From positions 1 to 32,981 of the forward strand of contig NZ_JMKP01000030.1 in assembly GCF_000685805.1 (NCBI RefSeq): a stretch of 32,981 nt of DNA, in the 5' to 3' direction. Source of the stretch: Psychrobacter phenylpyruvicus DSM 7000 = NBRC 102152. GTDB lineage: Bacteria > Pseudomonadota > Gammaproteobacteria > Pseudomonadales > Moraxellaceae. Positions 1-6,859 of the stretch are shown piece by piece. The notes below the pieces were generated by a model, which was given only the letters and a program-made list of their open reading frames with translations, was not told where the DNA came from and ran no database searches. The first letter of the stretch is position 1; every line of letters begins with the position of its first letter. The position numbers were made by a program, and so were the translations under genes.

Positions 1-2270
1 ATGTCATCGTCTTTTGGCGTCAGCTTGATCGCTGGCGCTTTGGTCTCTCCTGCTGGTATTAAGACAGTTGCGCCATTTTCTAAGAAGTCAGCAATCTCTT
101 CTGGCGTCTCAAGCACCACTGGGTTGCCGTCTACATCAGTGTATTCAATCTTCTCGATGTCTTCAGGTTCAATGCTGCTGTCACTGCCTAGGTTAACGTC
201 AACGGTGGTGTCTTCGTTACTTGGGTTGGTTTGACTGACCTCAAATTCAAGCGCTGTACCTTCGCCTTCTACCGCTTCGGCGACGGTCGCTTTAATGTTA
301 ACTTCAGGTCTGTCACCCTCTGTTGGGTTGCCATCCTCATCAGCTTCGTCTTTAATCACACCTGTGGCTGTCGGTGTGCCTAATGCAGCGTTACTTGGGT
401 TGCTGATCTCAAGAACCATGTCTTCTGACACTTCATAGATATCATCGTCTACGACTGTAACGGTAATTGCTGGTGCTGCAGTTTCACCTGCTGGTATTTT
501 TATGCTATCACCATTAGTCAAGAATGCTTCAATGGCAGCTTGGTCATCTAGAGTAACTTGGGTGCCATCGGCTTTAGTGTAGCTGATTGATGCAATGTCT
601 TCAGCTTCAATGGTGCTGTTTTTTCCAAGACTAACTTTAACAGTTGTATCTTTTGTACTTACCTGATTTTGTGATACTTCGAAAACTAATAAGTTATCAA
701 CACCTTCAATGGCTTGATCATCTGTTGCATTAATATTAACCGTAGGTGGATAGTCAACCGTAATGGTTGCAGGTTCTGACGTGTTACCTGCTTTGTCTTT
801 TACTGTGTAATCAATTGGCGTTGGGTCTTTACTAAACCCTTGCTCAGGCGTAAAGGTTGCTTCGCCAGTCTCAGGGTTTACTGACCACACACCCTCACCT
901 GGTACTTCTACGGGTTCATCAGTTGGCTGACCGGTTTTAGGATCAATCAGCTGTACTGTCGTTGGATCTAAGTCACCATCTGGATCTGTGTCATTACCAA
1001 CAACATCAATGATCACTGGTTCGCCTACGTTACCTTCTTTGGTATCGTCTTCGGCTACTGGTGGATTTTGTGGATAGTCAACCGTAATGGTTGCAGGTTC
1101 TGACGTGTTACCTGCTTTGTCTTTTACTGTGTAATCAATTGGTGTTGGGTCTTTACTAAACCCTTTCTCAGGCGTAAAGGTGACTTCGCCAGTTTCAGGG
1201 TTTACTGACCACACACCCTCACCTGGTACTTCTACGGGTTCATCAGTTGGCTTACCGGTTTTAGGATCAATCAGCTGTACTGTCGTTGGATCTAAGTCGC
1301 CATCAGGATCTTTGTCATTTGCTAATACGTCAATGACTACTGGATTGCCTACGTTACCTTCTTTGGTATCGTCTTCGGCTACTGGTGGATTTTGTGGATA
1401 GTCAACCGTAATGGTTGCAGGTTCTGACGTGTTACCTGCTTTGTCTTTTACTGTGTAATCAATTGGTGTTGGGTCTTTACTAAACCCTTGCTCAGGCGTA
1501 AAGGTCACTTCGCCAGTTTCAGGGTTTACTGACCACACACCCTCACCTGGTACTTCTACGGGTTCATCAGTTGGCTTACCGGTTTTAGGATCAATCAGCT
1601 GTACTGTAGTTGGGTCTAAGTCGCCATCTGGATCAGTGTCATTACCAACAACATCAATGACTACTGGTTCGCCTACGTTACCTTCTTTGGTGTCGTCTTC
1701 GGCTATTGGTTTGTTGTCTTCAACTGGTGGGGTGTAGTCGTTATCATCGTTATCATCGTTATCATCAATTAAAAAAGGTATTAACCCTAATCCTAGCCAC
1801 CATGGAAACCCTGCTGGCACAGCTATCCACCATGGCGCATGTATCTCTTCACCGCCTAGTGCTTGACCTTCAACTGCTCCCACTTCTAATTGGGTGACAT
1901 AGTCATATACTTGCCCTGTATCAGGAATATAGTGATAATAACTTCCGTCTTCTGCAATTCCAATTAATGCCTGGTTGTTATCTGCGTCCTCATCAATCTG
2001 GTTTACTTCGTTTTGTCTTTCTGTAGATTGATAAAAGCCTTCGATAATTAAATCTGTTTCTTTACCTTCTCGCTCAAACGAAACATGAAGGTCGTTACCT
2101 ACGCGTCTAGTGATAATATGGTTGGGTGCTCTACCAATGGATTCATCAAAAAACTCATAATTAACATTTTTGACAGCTTTGATGACATCTGGCTGACCAT
2201 CCTTTGTTACTGTTTTTATCTCTTGTATGGTTTCTTTGCTGTTATGAATTTTTACATTAACTGTCTTCAT
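1..2270 (-). CDS. BapA/LapA-type giant surface adhesin, N-terminal part (partial, runs off window)
   Basis: The frame is open from an ATG at 2270 to the window edge, giving 756 residues without a stop; the C-terminus is outside the window. Residues 1-130 resemble the BapA prefix-like domain (starts MKTVNVKIHNSKET). They are followed by a Trp/Gly/Pro-rich hydrophobic stretch (about 145-170) and an Asp/Asn run (DNDDNDDND). Residues about 184-507 are three near-identical 108-residue Ig/cadherin-like repeats, each with a Ca-binding-like DPDGDLDP motif. From about 507 to the edge are two Calx-beta-like repeats (EVSQ..., IPAGET, NPSN motifs). Known family members are secreted by a type I system and hold cells in biofilms; secretion here is inferred, since the C-terminal RTX signal and transporter are not visible. 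It follows the OmpA-domain lipoprotein gene by 61 bp on the same strand, so co-transcription is likely. Confidence 0.88.
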   Translation of the reverse strand, partial: MKTVNVKIHNSKETIQEIKTVTKDGQPDVIKAVKNVNYEFFDESIGRAPNHIITRRVGNDLHVSFEREGKETDLIIEGFYQSTERQNEVNQIDEDADNNQALIGIAEDGSYYHYIPDTGQVYDYVTQLEVGAVEGQALGGEEIHAPWWIAVPAGFPWWLGLGLIPFLIDDNDDNDDNDYTPPVEDNKPIAEDDTKEGNVGEPVVIDVVGNDTDPDGDLDPTTVQLIDPKTGKPTDEPVEVPGEGVWSVNPETGEVTFTPEQGFSKDPTPIDYTVKDKAGNTSEPATITVDYPQNPPVAEDDTKEGNVGNPVVIDVLANDKDPDGDLDPTTVQLIDPKTGKPTDEPVEVPGEGVWSVNPETGEVTFTPEKGFSKDPTPIDYTVKDKAGNTSEPATITVDYPQNPPVAEDDTKEGNVGEPVIIDVVGNDTDPDGDLDPTTVQLIDPKTGQPTDEPVEVPGEGVWSVNPETGEATFTPEQGFSKDPTPIDYTVKDKAGNTSEPATITVDYPPTVNINATDDQAIEGVDNLLVFEVSQNQVSTKDTTVKVSLGKNSTIEAEDIASISYTKADGTQVTLDDQAAIEAFLTNGDSIKIPAGETAAPAITVTVVDDDIYEVSEDMVLEISNPSNAALGTPTATGVIKDEADEDGNPTEGDRPEVNIKATVAEAVEGEGTALEFEVSQTNPSNEDTTVDVNLGSDSSIEPEDIEKIEYTDVDGNPVVLETPEEIADFLENGATVLIPAGETKAPAIKLTPKDDD
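751..1722 (-). repeat. Three tandem 324-bp repeats inside the adhesin gene
   Basis: The string TAGTCAACCGTAATGGTTGC recurs at 751, 1075 and 1399, a period of exactly 324 bp (108 codons). The copies differ at few positions (for example TTGCTCAGG versus TTTCTCAGG, and ACCAACAACATCAATG versus TGCTAATACGTCAATG), so they are recently duplicated or homogenised. Loss or gain of a unit would keep the reading frame. Each encodes one Ig-like domain. Confidence 0.95.
1740..1766 (-). repeat. 9-bp tandem repeat encoding Asp-Asn-Asp units
   Basis: The plus strand shows about three copies of GTTATCATC, which reads as DNDDNDDND in the adhesin. It links the hydrophobic N-terminal segment to the Ig-like repeats. 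Copy-number change would be in frame, altering linker length only. Confidence 0.8.
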
Positions 2271-2331
2271 GAGTGTATACCTAAAATCTTCAATTTATTA
2301 ATTTTGCAAGTAGTAATTTTCAGAGGGTTTA

Positions 2332-3297
2332 TTAATCAATTATTTGGTTTCCATCTTGGCCTATGCGTACACGCTCACGGACGACTGCTATTGTTCGACG
2401 ATTTAATTGACGACCTTCTGCTGTAGCATTGGTTGCTCTTGGGCGTAATTCTCCATAGCCAATTGCATTCAAACGATCAGGCGCAATGCCATAGTCTTTA
2501 ATAAGTACAAACTTAATAGCATTAGCCCGACGCTCTGATAGTTTTTGGTTGTATTTTTCGCTAGCATTACTATCTGTATGACCTTCAATGACAGCAGTTG
2601 TATTACTGTACTTAGTCATAAAGTTAGCAAGCCCTTCGACTTCTTTATAATACTGAGGCTTAACGATAGCTTTATCGTTATCAAACAATACCTCTAACTC
2701 AATACTGACAACTTCTTCCAATACTGGAGCAGGTAATACAGGTGGGGTGGGCTTAGGTTTAGCCACTGGACAGTTGGGTACAACTCGAGTTATTTGATGG
2801 GATTGATACCTTTTACTATTAAGGTAATCGAAGGCCTTATCGCTTTCGATTTGTTGGATAGTAGAGTTACCTTCTTTATCTACATCTACATAAAAAAAGT
2901 AGTTTTTATTAGGTGTTAGTTCAAATTCTGAGGCATTAAGTAAAAGATCATTAGTTTTGTTTCCAGTAACTTCTGCACTTAATCGGTTTATACCAGAGCA
3001 TGAATAGACCTGGGTGTAGCTACCAGGTTGCAAACTAACTTGAAATCTATCATTAATTGCGATATTGGCACTGGTTTGCTCTGGATCATTATCCTCCGGT
3101 CTTATAAAAAAAATACTGACATCATCTTTAGGTATTTCTTTATTAATAAGCTCCTGTAAATTTATTTCTTGTTGTAAATACCATTGAACGTTCCCAATAG
3201 ACTTTTTATTTACTTCATTAGTGATGGGAACAGCACTCATAGAACATGCTGTTAAAATTTCTGTGCAAAAGAGTAGTGCAAATAGCTTATTCTTCAT
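2332..3297 (-). CDS. OmpA-domain outer membrane lipoprotein
   Basis: This is a 321-residue lipoprotein. A short signal peptide ends in the lipobox LTAC with Cys18. Residues about 55-150 look like a small DUF2846-type beta domain. A Pro-rich linker (about 178-195) leads to an OmpA C-terminal peptidoglycan-binding domain (about 198-310), with the diaminopimelate-binding pair Asp242 (GHTDS) and Arg257 (SERRAN). Role: it is likely anchored in the outer membrane by lipid and clamps the peptidoglycan. The start is supported by GGCAGGAAATTAAT-ATG (minus strand). It lies directly upstream of the giant adhesin gene; in related genera an OmpA-like gene often sits beside Bap-type adhesin genes, so a role in adhesin anchoring or export is plausible but inferred. 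Confidence 0.9.
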   Translation of the reverse strand: MKNKLFALLFCTEILTACSMSAVPITNEVNKKSIGNVQWYLQQEINLQELINKEIPKDDVSIFFIRPEDNDPEQTSANIAINDRFQVSLQPGSYTQVYSCSGINRLSAEVTGNKTNDLLLNASEFELTPNKNYFFYVDVDKEGNSTIQQIESDKAFDYLNSKRYQSHQITRVVPNCPVAKPKPTPPVLPAPVLEEVVSIELEVLFDNDKAIVKPQYYKEVEGLANFMTKYSNTTAVIEGHTDSNASEKYNQKLSERRANAIKFVLIKDYGIAPDRLNAIGYGELRPRATNATAEGRQLNRRTIAVVRERVRIGQDGNQIID

Positions 3298-3617
3298 ATT
3301 AATTTCCTGCCATGCTATTTAAGATAAACTTAAATTAGTTTTGATTAAATTTAAGAGAGTTTAAAAATCAGCAGGTGACAAGAATTAAAGAATTGCTGTT
3401 ACTTATTGTTAGACTTTATAGCTAGTCGCTAAACTTGATGAGATACCTCCATGCATCAAACTAATCTTTAGTCTTCATCTTCACAGAAAGCCAATACTTA
3501 TTAGATAAACCCAACAATAAATAACAAATAAAAATAAATAATATTTCTTTGAAATTAAGGTGTTACCCCTTATCTCATGCCGTCTTACCTAACTTTTATG
3601 CTCTATTAAATCCACTC

Positions 3618-3663
3618 TGAACCTAAAACGGGTTCATGATATCATGAACCTATTATGGGTTCA
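3618..3663 (+). promoter_or_regulatory. Double inverted-repeat operator with probable -10 box, upstream of the XRE module
   Basis: Four half-sites alternate: TGAACC (3618-3623), GGTTCA (3631-3636), TGAACC (3645-3650) and GGTTCA (3658-3663). They form two identical TGAACC-N7-GGTTCA dyads 27 bp apart. The middle pair also makes a perfect 20-bp palindrome at 3631-3650. TATTAT at 3651-3656, inside the second dyad, resembles a -10 hexamer. The last half-site overlaps the start codon context of the decayed XRE copy (ATG at 3655). Arrangement and spacing recall autoregulatory operators of XRE/controller proteins; the binding protein is inferred to be the adjacent XRE regulator. Confidence 0.6.
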
Positions 3664-3926
3664 ATAATGATTTTAAGAAATCTAAAGTTCGAATAAATTT
3701 TAAAGAACTAATAAAGTCTTAATATTTAAGAAAAGCTAAAACTTAAGAAAATAAATTCATTCATCTGAACATAAGTTTTTTGTCAGTATTTAATAAATCG
3801 ACCAAAAGACTTAGGCTTGACCCAACGCAATTAGCGGATCGTATGACAATTTTTTTACTGGAAAAGTTGAAACAGGAGATAGGCGTGTTGATATCATTGA
3901 TATCTATTAAATATTGAGCTGCGATT
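3655..3926 (+). pseudogene. Decayed tandem copy of the XRE regulator gene
   Basis: This stretch aligns with the first 90 codons of the intact gene at 3930, about 275 bp downstream. Long near-identical blocks include TCAGTATTTAATAAATCG, TTGACCCAACGC, TTAGCGGATCGTATG, AAAAGTTGAAACAGGAGA and GTTGATATCATTGA (one mismatch). It is broken by in-frame stops near the start, a one-base deletion (CGCAATTAG against CGCGAATTAG) and local indels. It ends where the second copy begins and lacks the C-terminal 20 codons. A tandem duplication followed by decay of the promoter-proximal copy explains this best. Confidence 0.85.
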
Positions 3927-3929
3927 ATT

Positions 3930-4265
3930 ATGGGTTCAATTAATAATTTAAAAAAACCTAAAGATCTAATAAATCCTAAAGATTTAAAAAGATCTAGAAA
4001 CTTAAGAAAATCAATTCATTCGTTTGAACATGAGTTTCTTCGTCAGTATTTAATAAATCGGCGAAAAGATTTAGGTTTGACCCAACGCGAATTAGCGGAT
4101 CGTATGGGAGTTATTTATTCTTTTATTGGAAAAGTTGAAACAGGAGACAGGCGCCTTGATATCATTGAATTTATTCAATATTGCGCTGCAATAGAGTTAG
4201 ATCCCACTAAAGTGATTAACGAGATTAAAAATAAAGTAATACAAGAAAATGAGAAACTAAGATAA
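3930..4265 (+). CDS. XRE-family helix-turn-helix transcriptional regulator
   Basis: This 111-residue protein has a Cro/C1-type HTH at about residues 38-95: TQRELADRMG is the first HTH helix and VIYSFIGKVETGDRRL the recognition helix and following turn. A Lys/Arg-rich N-terminal extension (residues 8-28) contains imperfect repeats KPKDLI, NPKDLK and SRNLRK. The C-terminus is short and helical with no sensor domain, so this is a small autoregulator type. The start is weakly defined: there is no clear Shine-Dalgarno sequence, but the ATGGGTTCA start is shared with the decayed copy. It is probably transcribed through the decayed copy from the operator/promoter at 3618-3663. No restriction-modification, toxin or phage gene adjoins it, so its target is unknown. 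Confidence 0.85.
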   Translation: MGSINNLKKPKDLINPKDLKRSRNLRKSIHSFEHEFLRQYLINRRKDLGLTQRELADRMGVIYSFIGKVETGDRRLDIIEFIQYCAAIELDPTKVINEIKNKVIQENEKLR

Positions 4266-4371
4266 ATAGATAAGACTCAACGTATGATGGGATTAAAAAG
4301 ATTCCACATATCATTGATTGAGAGATTTAAAGAGACGTTTTGCTTTTAATAATGTTCATAAGGATAATAAT

Positions 4372-4418
4372 GCCGATATCAGCAATAAAAAATTAAATCA
4401 TTGCTCTACAATATCGGC
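4372..4418. other. Two-part hairpin in the XRE-GST intergenic region
   Basis: GCCGATAT (4372-4379) pairs with ATATCGGC (4411-4418), and internal AGCAAT (4381-4386) pairs with ATTGCT (4400-4405) around an AT-rich loop. It lies between the convergent XRE and GST-like genes. No T-run follows on either strand, so it is not a typical intrinsic terminator. The rest of 4266-4562 holds no gene I can support. Confidence 0.45.
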
Positions 4419-4562
4419 TTCAACATAGCCTGCTGCCGGAGATGGAAATCCCACCGGTCCTCTTTCGATAAGGTATGGCAGTGGGTTATAGCTTTCAGGA
4501 TGAAGAAAGGATGCTTACTAGATTTATAATGCCCAAATGGCCCAACTGAAAAAATACACACC

Positions 4563-5207
4563 TTAACCAAAAACCACAACCTCATCACCCTCTGCCCAAG
4601 GCTTAAACTTAGTCATTACTTGCAAAAAAAACGGGTGATTGAGCCAGTGTTGCAACCAGCGCTGTAAGTTGGGGTAAGGTAGATTATAGAAAACCTCTCG
4701 ATCGACATGTGCAAACTGGCGCACAAAAGGCATAATGCCAATATCAGCAACAGTCACTTTATCACCCAGTAAATAAGTGTGCTTTTCAAGTTGCTTCTCT
4801 AACTGCCGCAAATAGACCTCCCCTCGCTGACGGTACTCTTCTTGGGTCATCTCAGGATGACGATCAGCATATTTATAACGATCAAGCCAGTATTTAAACT
4901 CATTGTCATTTTGGTCAATTAACGCATCGGCTTCCACCTGCACTGCCTCATCAAGCAAATTATGCAGATCTTTTTGCTCAAGTGCCCACAGCATAATGTC
5001 ACGGCTTTCATCTATGACAGTGCCGTCCGTTAGCTGCAACACAGGCACTGTGCCTTTAGGACTTATGGCAAGCATTTGTGGCGGTTTGTTTTTTAATACC
5101 ACCTCACGCAGCTCAACTGTCATACCAGAGAATAACAGCCCAAGCCGTGCCCGCATGGCATAAGGGCAACGGCGAAAGGAGTACAAAATTGCAAACTTAT
5201 CGCTCAT
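4563..5207 (-). CDS. Glutathione S-transferase-like protein
   Basis: This 214-residue protein has an N-terminal thioredoxin-fold domain (about 1-78) with the RRCPYAMRAR start (Cys14), the cis-Pro motif GTVPVL and the glutathione gamma-Glu contact motif DESRDI. An all-helical GST C-terminal domain (about 90-205) follows. It is likely a cytoplasmic glutathione-dependent thiol transferase or stress protein; the Cys in place of Ser/Tyr suggests the glutaredoxin-like/omega-type end of the family. The substrate is unknown. It starts 57 bp after dsdA on the same strand, so they may be co-transcribed. Confidence 0.85.
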   Translation of the reverse strand: MSDKFAILYSFRRCPYAMRARLGLLFSGMTVELREVVLKNKPPQMLAISPKGTVPVLQLTDGTVIDESRDIMLWALEQKDLHNLLDEAVQVEADALIDQNDNEFKYWLDRYKYADRHPEMTQEEYRQRGEVYLRQLEKQLEKHTYLLGDKVTVADIGIMPFVRQFAHVDREVFYNLPYPNLQRWLQHWLNHPFFLQVMTKFKPWAEGDEVVVFG

Positions 5208-5264
5208 AATAGCTCTATGTTAAAATTAAAAAACATCTATTAAAGATTAAAAATACTTGTGCCG

Positions 5265-6542
5265 CTACTGCGCTAACAACTCTGCAAACACTTCATCAGG
5301 CATCATATTACCACCGGTAGCCCATACCAGATGCAAGGCGTTCTCCACCTCAGCAAAATAAGGCACGCCAGCGATACCCGCACAAGCTGATGGCTCCAAC
5401 TTTAATCCCTCTAACTCATGCACTTGGCGCAATAGCTGATACAGCTGCTCATCTTCTACAGTATAAAAAGCCGTTAAGGAGCGCTGCATAGCCTTACCAA
5501 CGAAGCCGGAAGCCCGCCCTACCGCAAGGCCATCAGCAATGGTATGGTTACTAAGACCAATATCTTGCACGCTAATCTTATCTTGTAGTCCGCTATAGAT
5601 TCCAAGTAGCATGCATGGTGACTGTACAGGCTCAGCAAAGACACAATGCACGTGATCACCAAAGGCTAATTTTAGACCAAATGCCACACCGCCAGGACCA
5701 CCACCAACGCCGCAAGGTAGATAAACATACAGAGGACGCTCGGCATTAATGTGAATATCTGCCTGCTCAAACTGCCGCTGTAAACGCAGACCTGCTACCG
5801 CATAACCAACAAACAAATGCTTTGAGTTTTCATCATCGACGAAGTAGCCATAGGAATCAGCTTCACTAAGCTTGCGGCCTTTTTCTACCGCCTCGCCATA
5901 ATCACCTTCATACTCAAAAACCTCGACCCCACTAGCACGTAGCTTATCCTTTTTCCACTGCTTGGCATCAGCAGACATGTGTACTTGCGCCTTAAAGCCA
6001 AGCTTGGCCGACATAATCCCGATAGATAAGCCTAAATTACCAGTTGAACCCACCGCAACTTTATATTTAGAAAAAAAAGCTCTAAATTTATCAGAATCAA
6101 ACTGGCTATAATCTTTATCTTCTTGAATTAGCCCATGCTCTACAGCCAACTTTTCAGCATATTGCAGCACCTCATAAATTCCGCCACGTGCTTTGATTGA
6201 GCCAGAAATAGGTAACTCATTGTCCGCCTTGATATACAGCTCGCCTTTTGTGAGACTCATCGCCTGTTGTAGCTTTTCAGTATGATAAAACTGACTTTCA
6301 ATAATGCCCCCTGTGGCTGCTGTCTCAGGAAATACTTGGGCCAAATACGGAGCAAAACGTTGTAGTCGAGCCTCAGCCTCCTCGACGTCTGCCAAAGTAA
6401 GACCAACATCCTCAATCGCTTCAGCAAAAGGCGCTAATTTATCGCTTCGCCAAAATACAGGCTGCGCTTGGCTCAGCTGAGCAATGAGAGGATCGTTTTT
6501 CAGCGCTTGTAATTTTAAGTGGTCCAGCGTTTGAGCTACCAT
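5265..6542 (-). CDS. dsdA: D-serine ammonia-lyase (D-serine dehydratase)
   Basis: This 425-residue PLP enzyme converts D-serine to pyruvate and ammonia. The motif [11 protein letters not shown] carries the Schiff-base lysine at Lys117 (Lys118 in E. coli DsdA). [29 protein letters not shown], the phosphate-cradle loop [13 protein letters not shown] and [13 protein letters not shown] HLVWATGG are all in the family order and spacing. Length is close to the E. coli enzyme (442 residues). The start is supported by AAGGATGTCTT-ATG on the minus strand. Neither the DsdC regulator nor the DsdX permease is beside it, so control and D-serine uptake must lie elsewhere or be absent. Function: D-serine detoxification and use as carbon/nitrogen source. 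Confidence 0.95.
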   Translation of the reverse strand: MVAQTLDHLKLQALKNDPLIAQLSQAQPVFWRSDKLAPFAEAIEDVGLTLADVEEAEARLQRFAPYLAQVFPETAATGGIIESQFYHTEKLQQAMSLTKGELYIKADNELPISGSIKARGGIYEVLQYAEKLAVEHGLIQEDKDYSQFDSDKFRAFFSKYKVAVGSTGNLGLSIGIMSAKLGFKAQVHMSADAKQWKKDKLRASGVEVFEYEGDYGEAVEKGRKLSEADSYGYFVDDENSKHLFVGYAVAGLRLQRQFEQADIHINAERPLYVYLPCGVGGGPGGVAFGLKLAFGDHVHCVFAEPVQSPCMLLGIYSGLQDKISVQDIGLSNHTIADGLAVGRASGFVGKAMQRSLTAFYTVEDEQLYQLLRQVHELEGLKLEPSACAGIAGVPYFAEVENALHLVWATGGNMMPDEVFAELLAQ

Positions 6543-6710
6543 AAGACATCCTTATTTTTACTATTATTATTTTTGTAACTATTCGCAGTATGAATTAGCT
6601 TAAGTGAATTTTCGTATAGGCCTTGCGGCTGAAATAAATGGGAGTGGCGTCTAACAATGAGACTCTTATTTGATTAGAACCTTAGCAGGTATAAAGCTAA
6701 AAGCAACGTA

Positions 6711-6839
6711 CTATGACCCACACTTCCCGCAGCCAGACGAGCATTTTTTTGATTTTTTAAATAGCACCCTAGTCCACGTATAATATACAGCTAAGGCAAC
6801 TATAATAAAAACGATGCCATATTCGATAAAATGACTCAT
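6711..6839 (-). CDS. FeoB-associated Cys-rich small membrane protein
   Basis: This is a 42-residue open frame starting MSHFIEYGIVFIIVALAVYY. It has one N-terminal membrane helix (about 6-22), a basic turn (KKSKK) and a Cys-rich tail with three cysteines (C33, C37, C40: CSSGCGKCGS). This architecture matches the FeoB-associated Cys-rich membrane protein family, which occurs 3' of feoB in many bacteria. It begins 20 bp after the feoB stop on the same strand, with AAGGAATAAGTT-ATG as a good ribosome-binding site. The role in Fe(II) uptake is not established; the cysteines may bind iron or sense redox, which is inference. The gene is easy to miss because of its size. Confidence 0.88.
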   Translation of the reverse strand: MSHFIEYGIVFIIVALAVYYTWTRVLFKKSKKCSSGCGKCGS

Positions 6840-6859
6840 AACTTATTCCTTAAAATAGT

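Noticed and set aside
751..1722. CRISPR-like periodic repeats
   Set aside because: The period is 324 bp, almost the whole unit is conserved, and it is in frame within a protein-coding repeat array; there are no short repeats with unique spacers.
1..2426. Plus-strand frames at 1-234, 1180-1401, 1706-1897 and 2085-2426
   Set aside because: They lie antisense to the adhesin and lipoprotein genes, have low-complexity Ser/Thr or Cys-rich translations and no ribosome-binding sites.
3298..3617. Possible small RNA or gene in the AT-rich gap upstream of the lipoprotein
   Set aside because: I saw no open frame with a ribosome-binding site and no terminator-like hairpin; only promoter-like AT-rich DNA.
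4406..4588. 60-residue minus-strand frame overlapping the end of the GST-like gene
   Set aside because: It has no good start signal and no recognised domain. The stretch looks slightly unlike its AT-rich surroundings and could be a decayed fragment, but nothing supports a gene.
6543..6710. Possible terminator or small gene between the Cys-rich peptide and dsdA
   Set aside because: No stable stem with a T-run and no supported frame was visible, so read-through from feo into dsdA cannot be excluded or shown.
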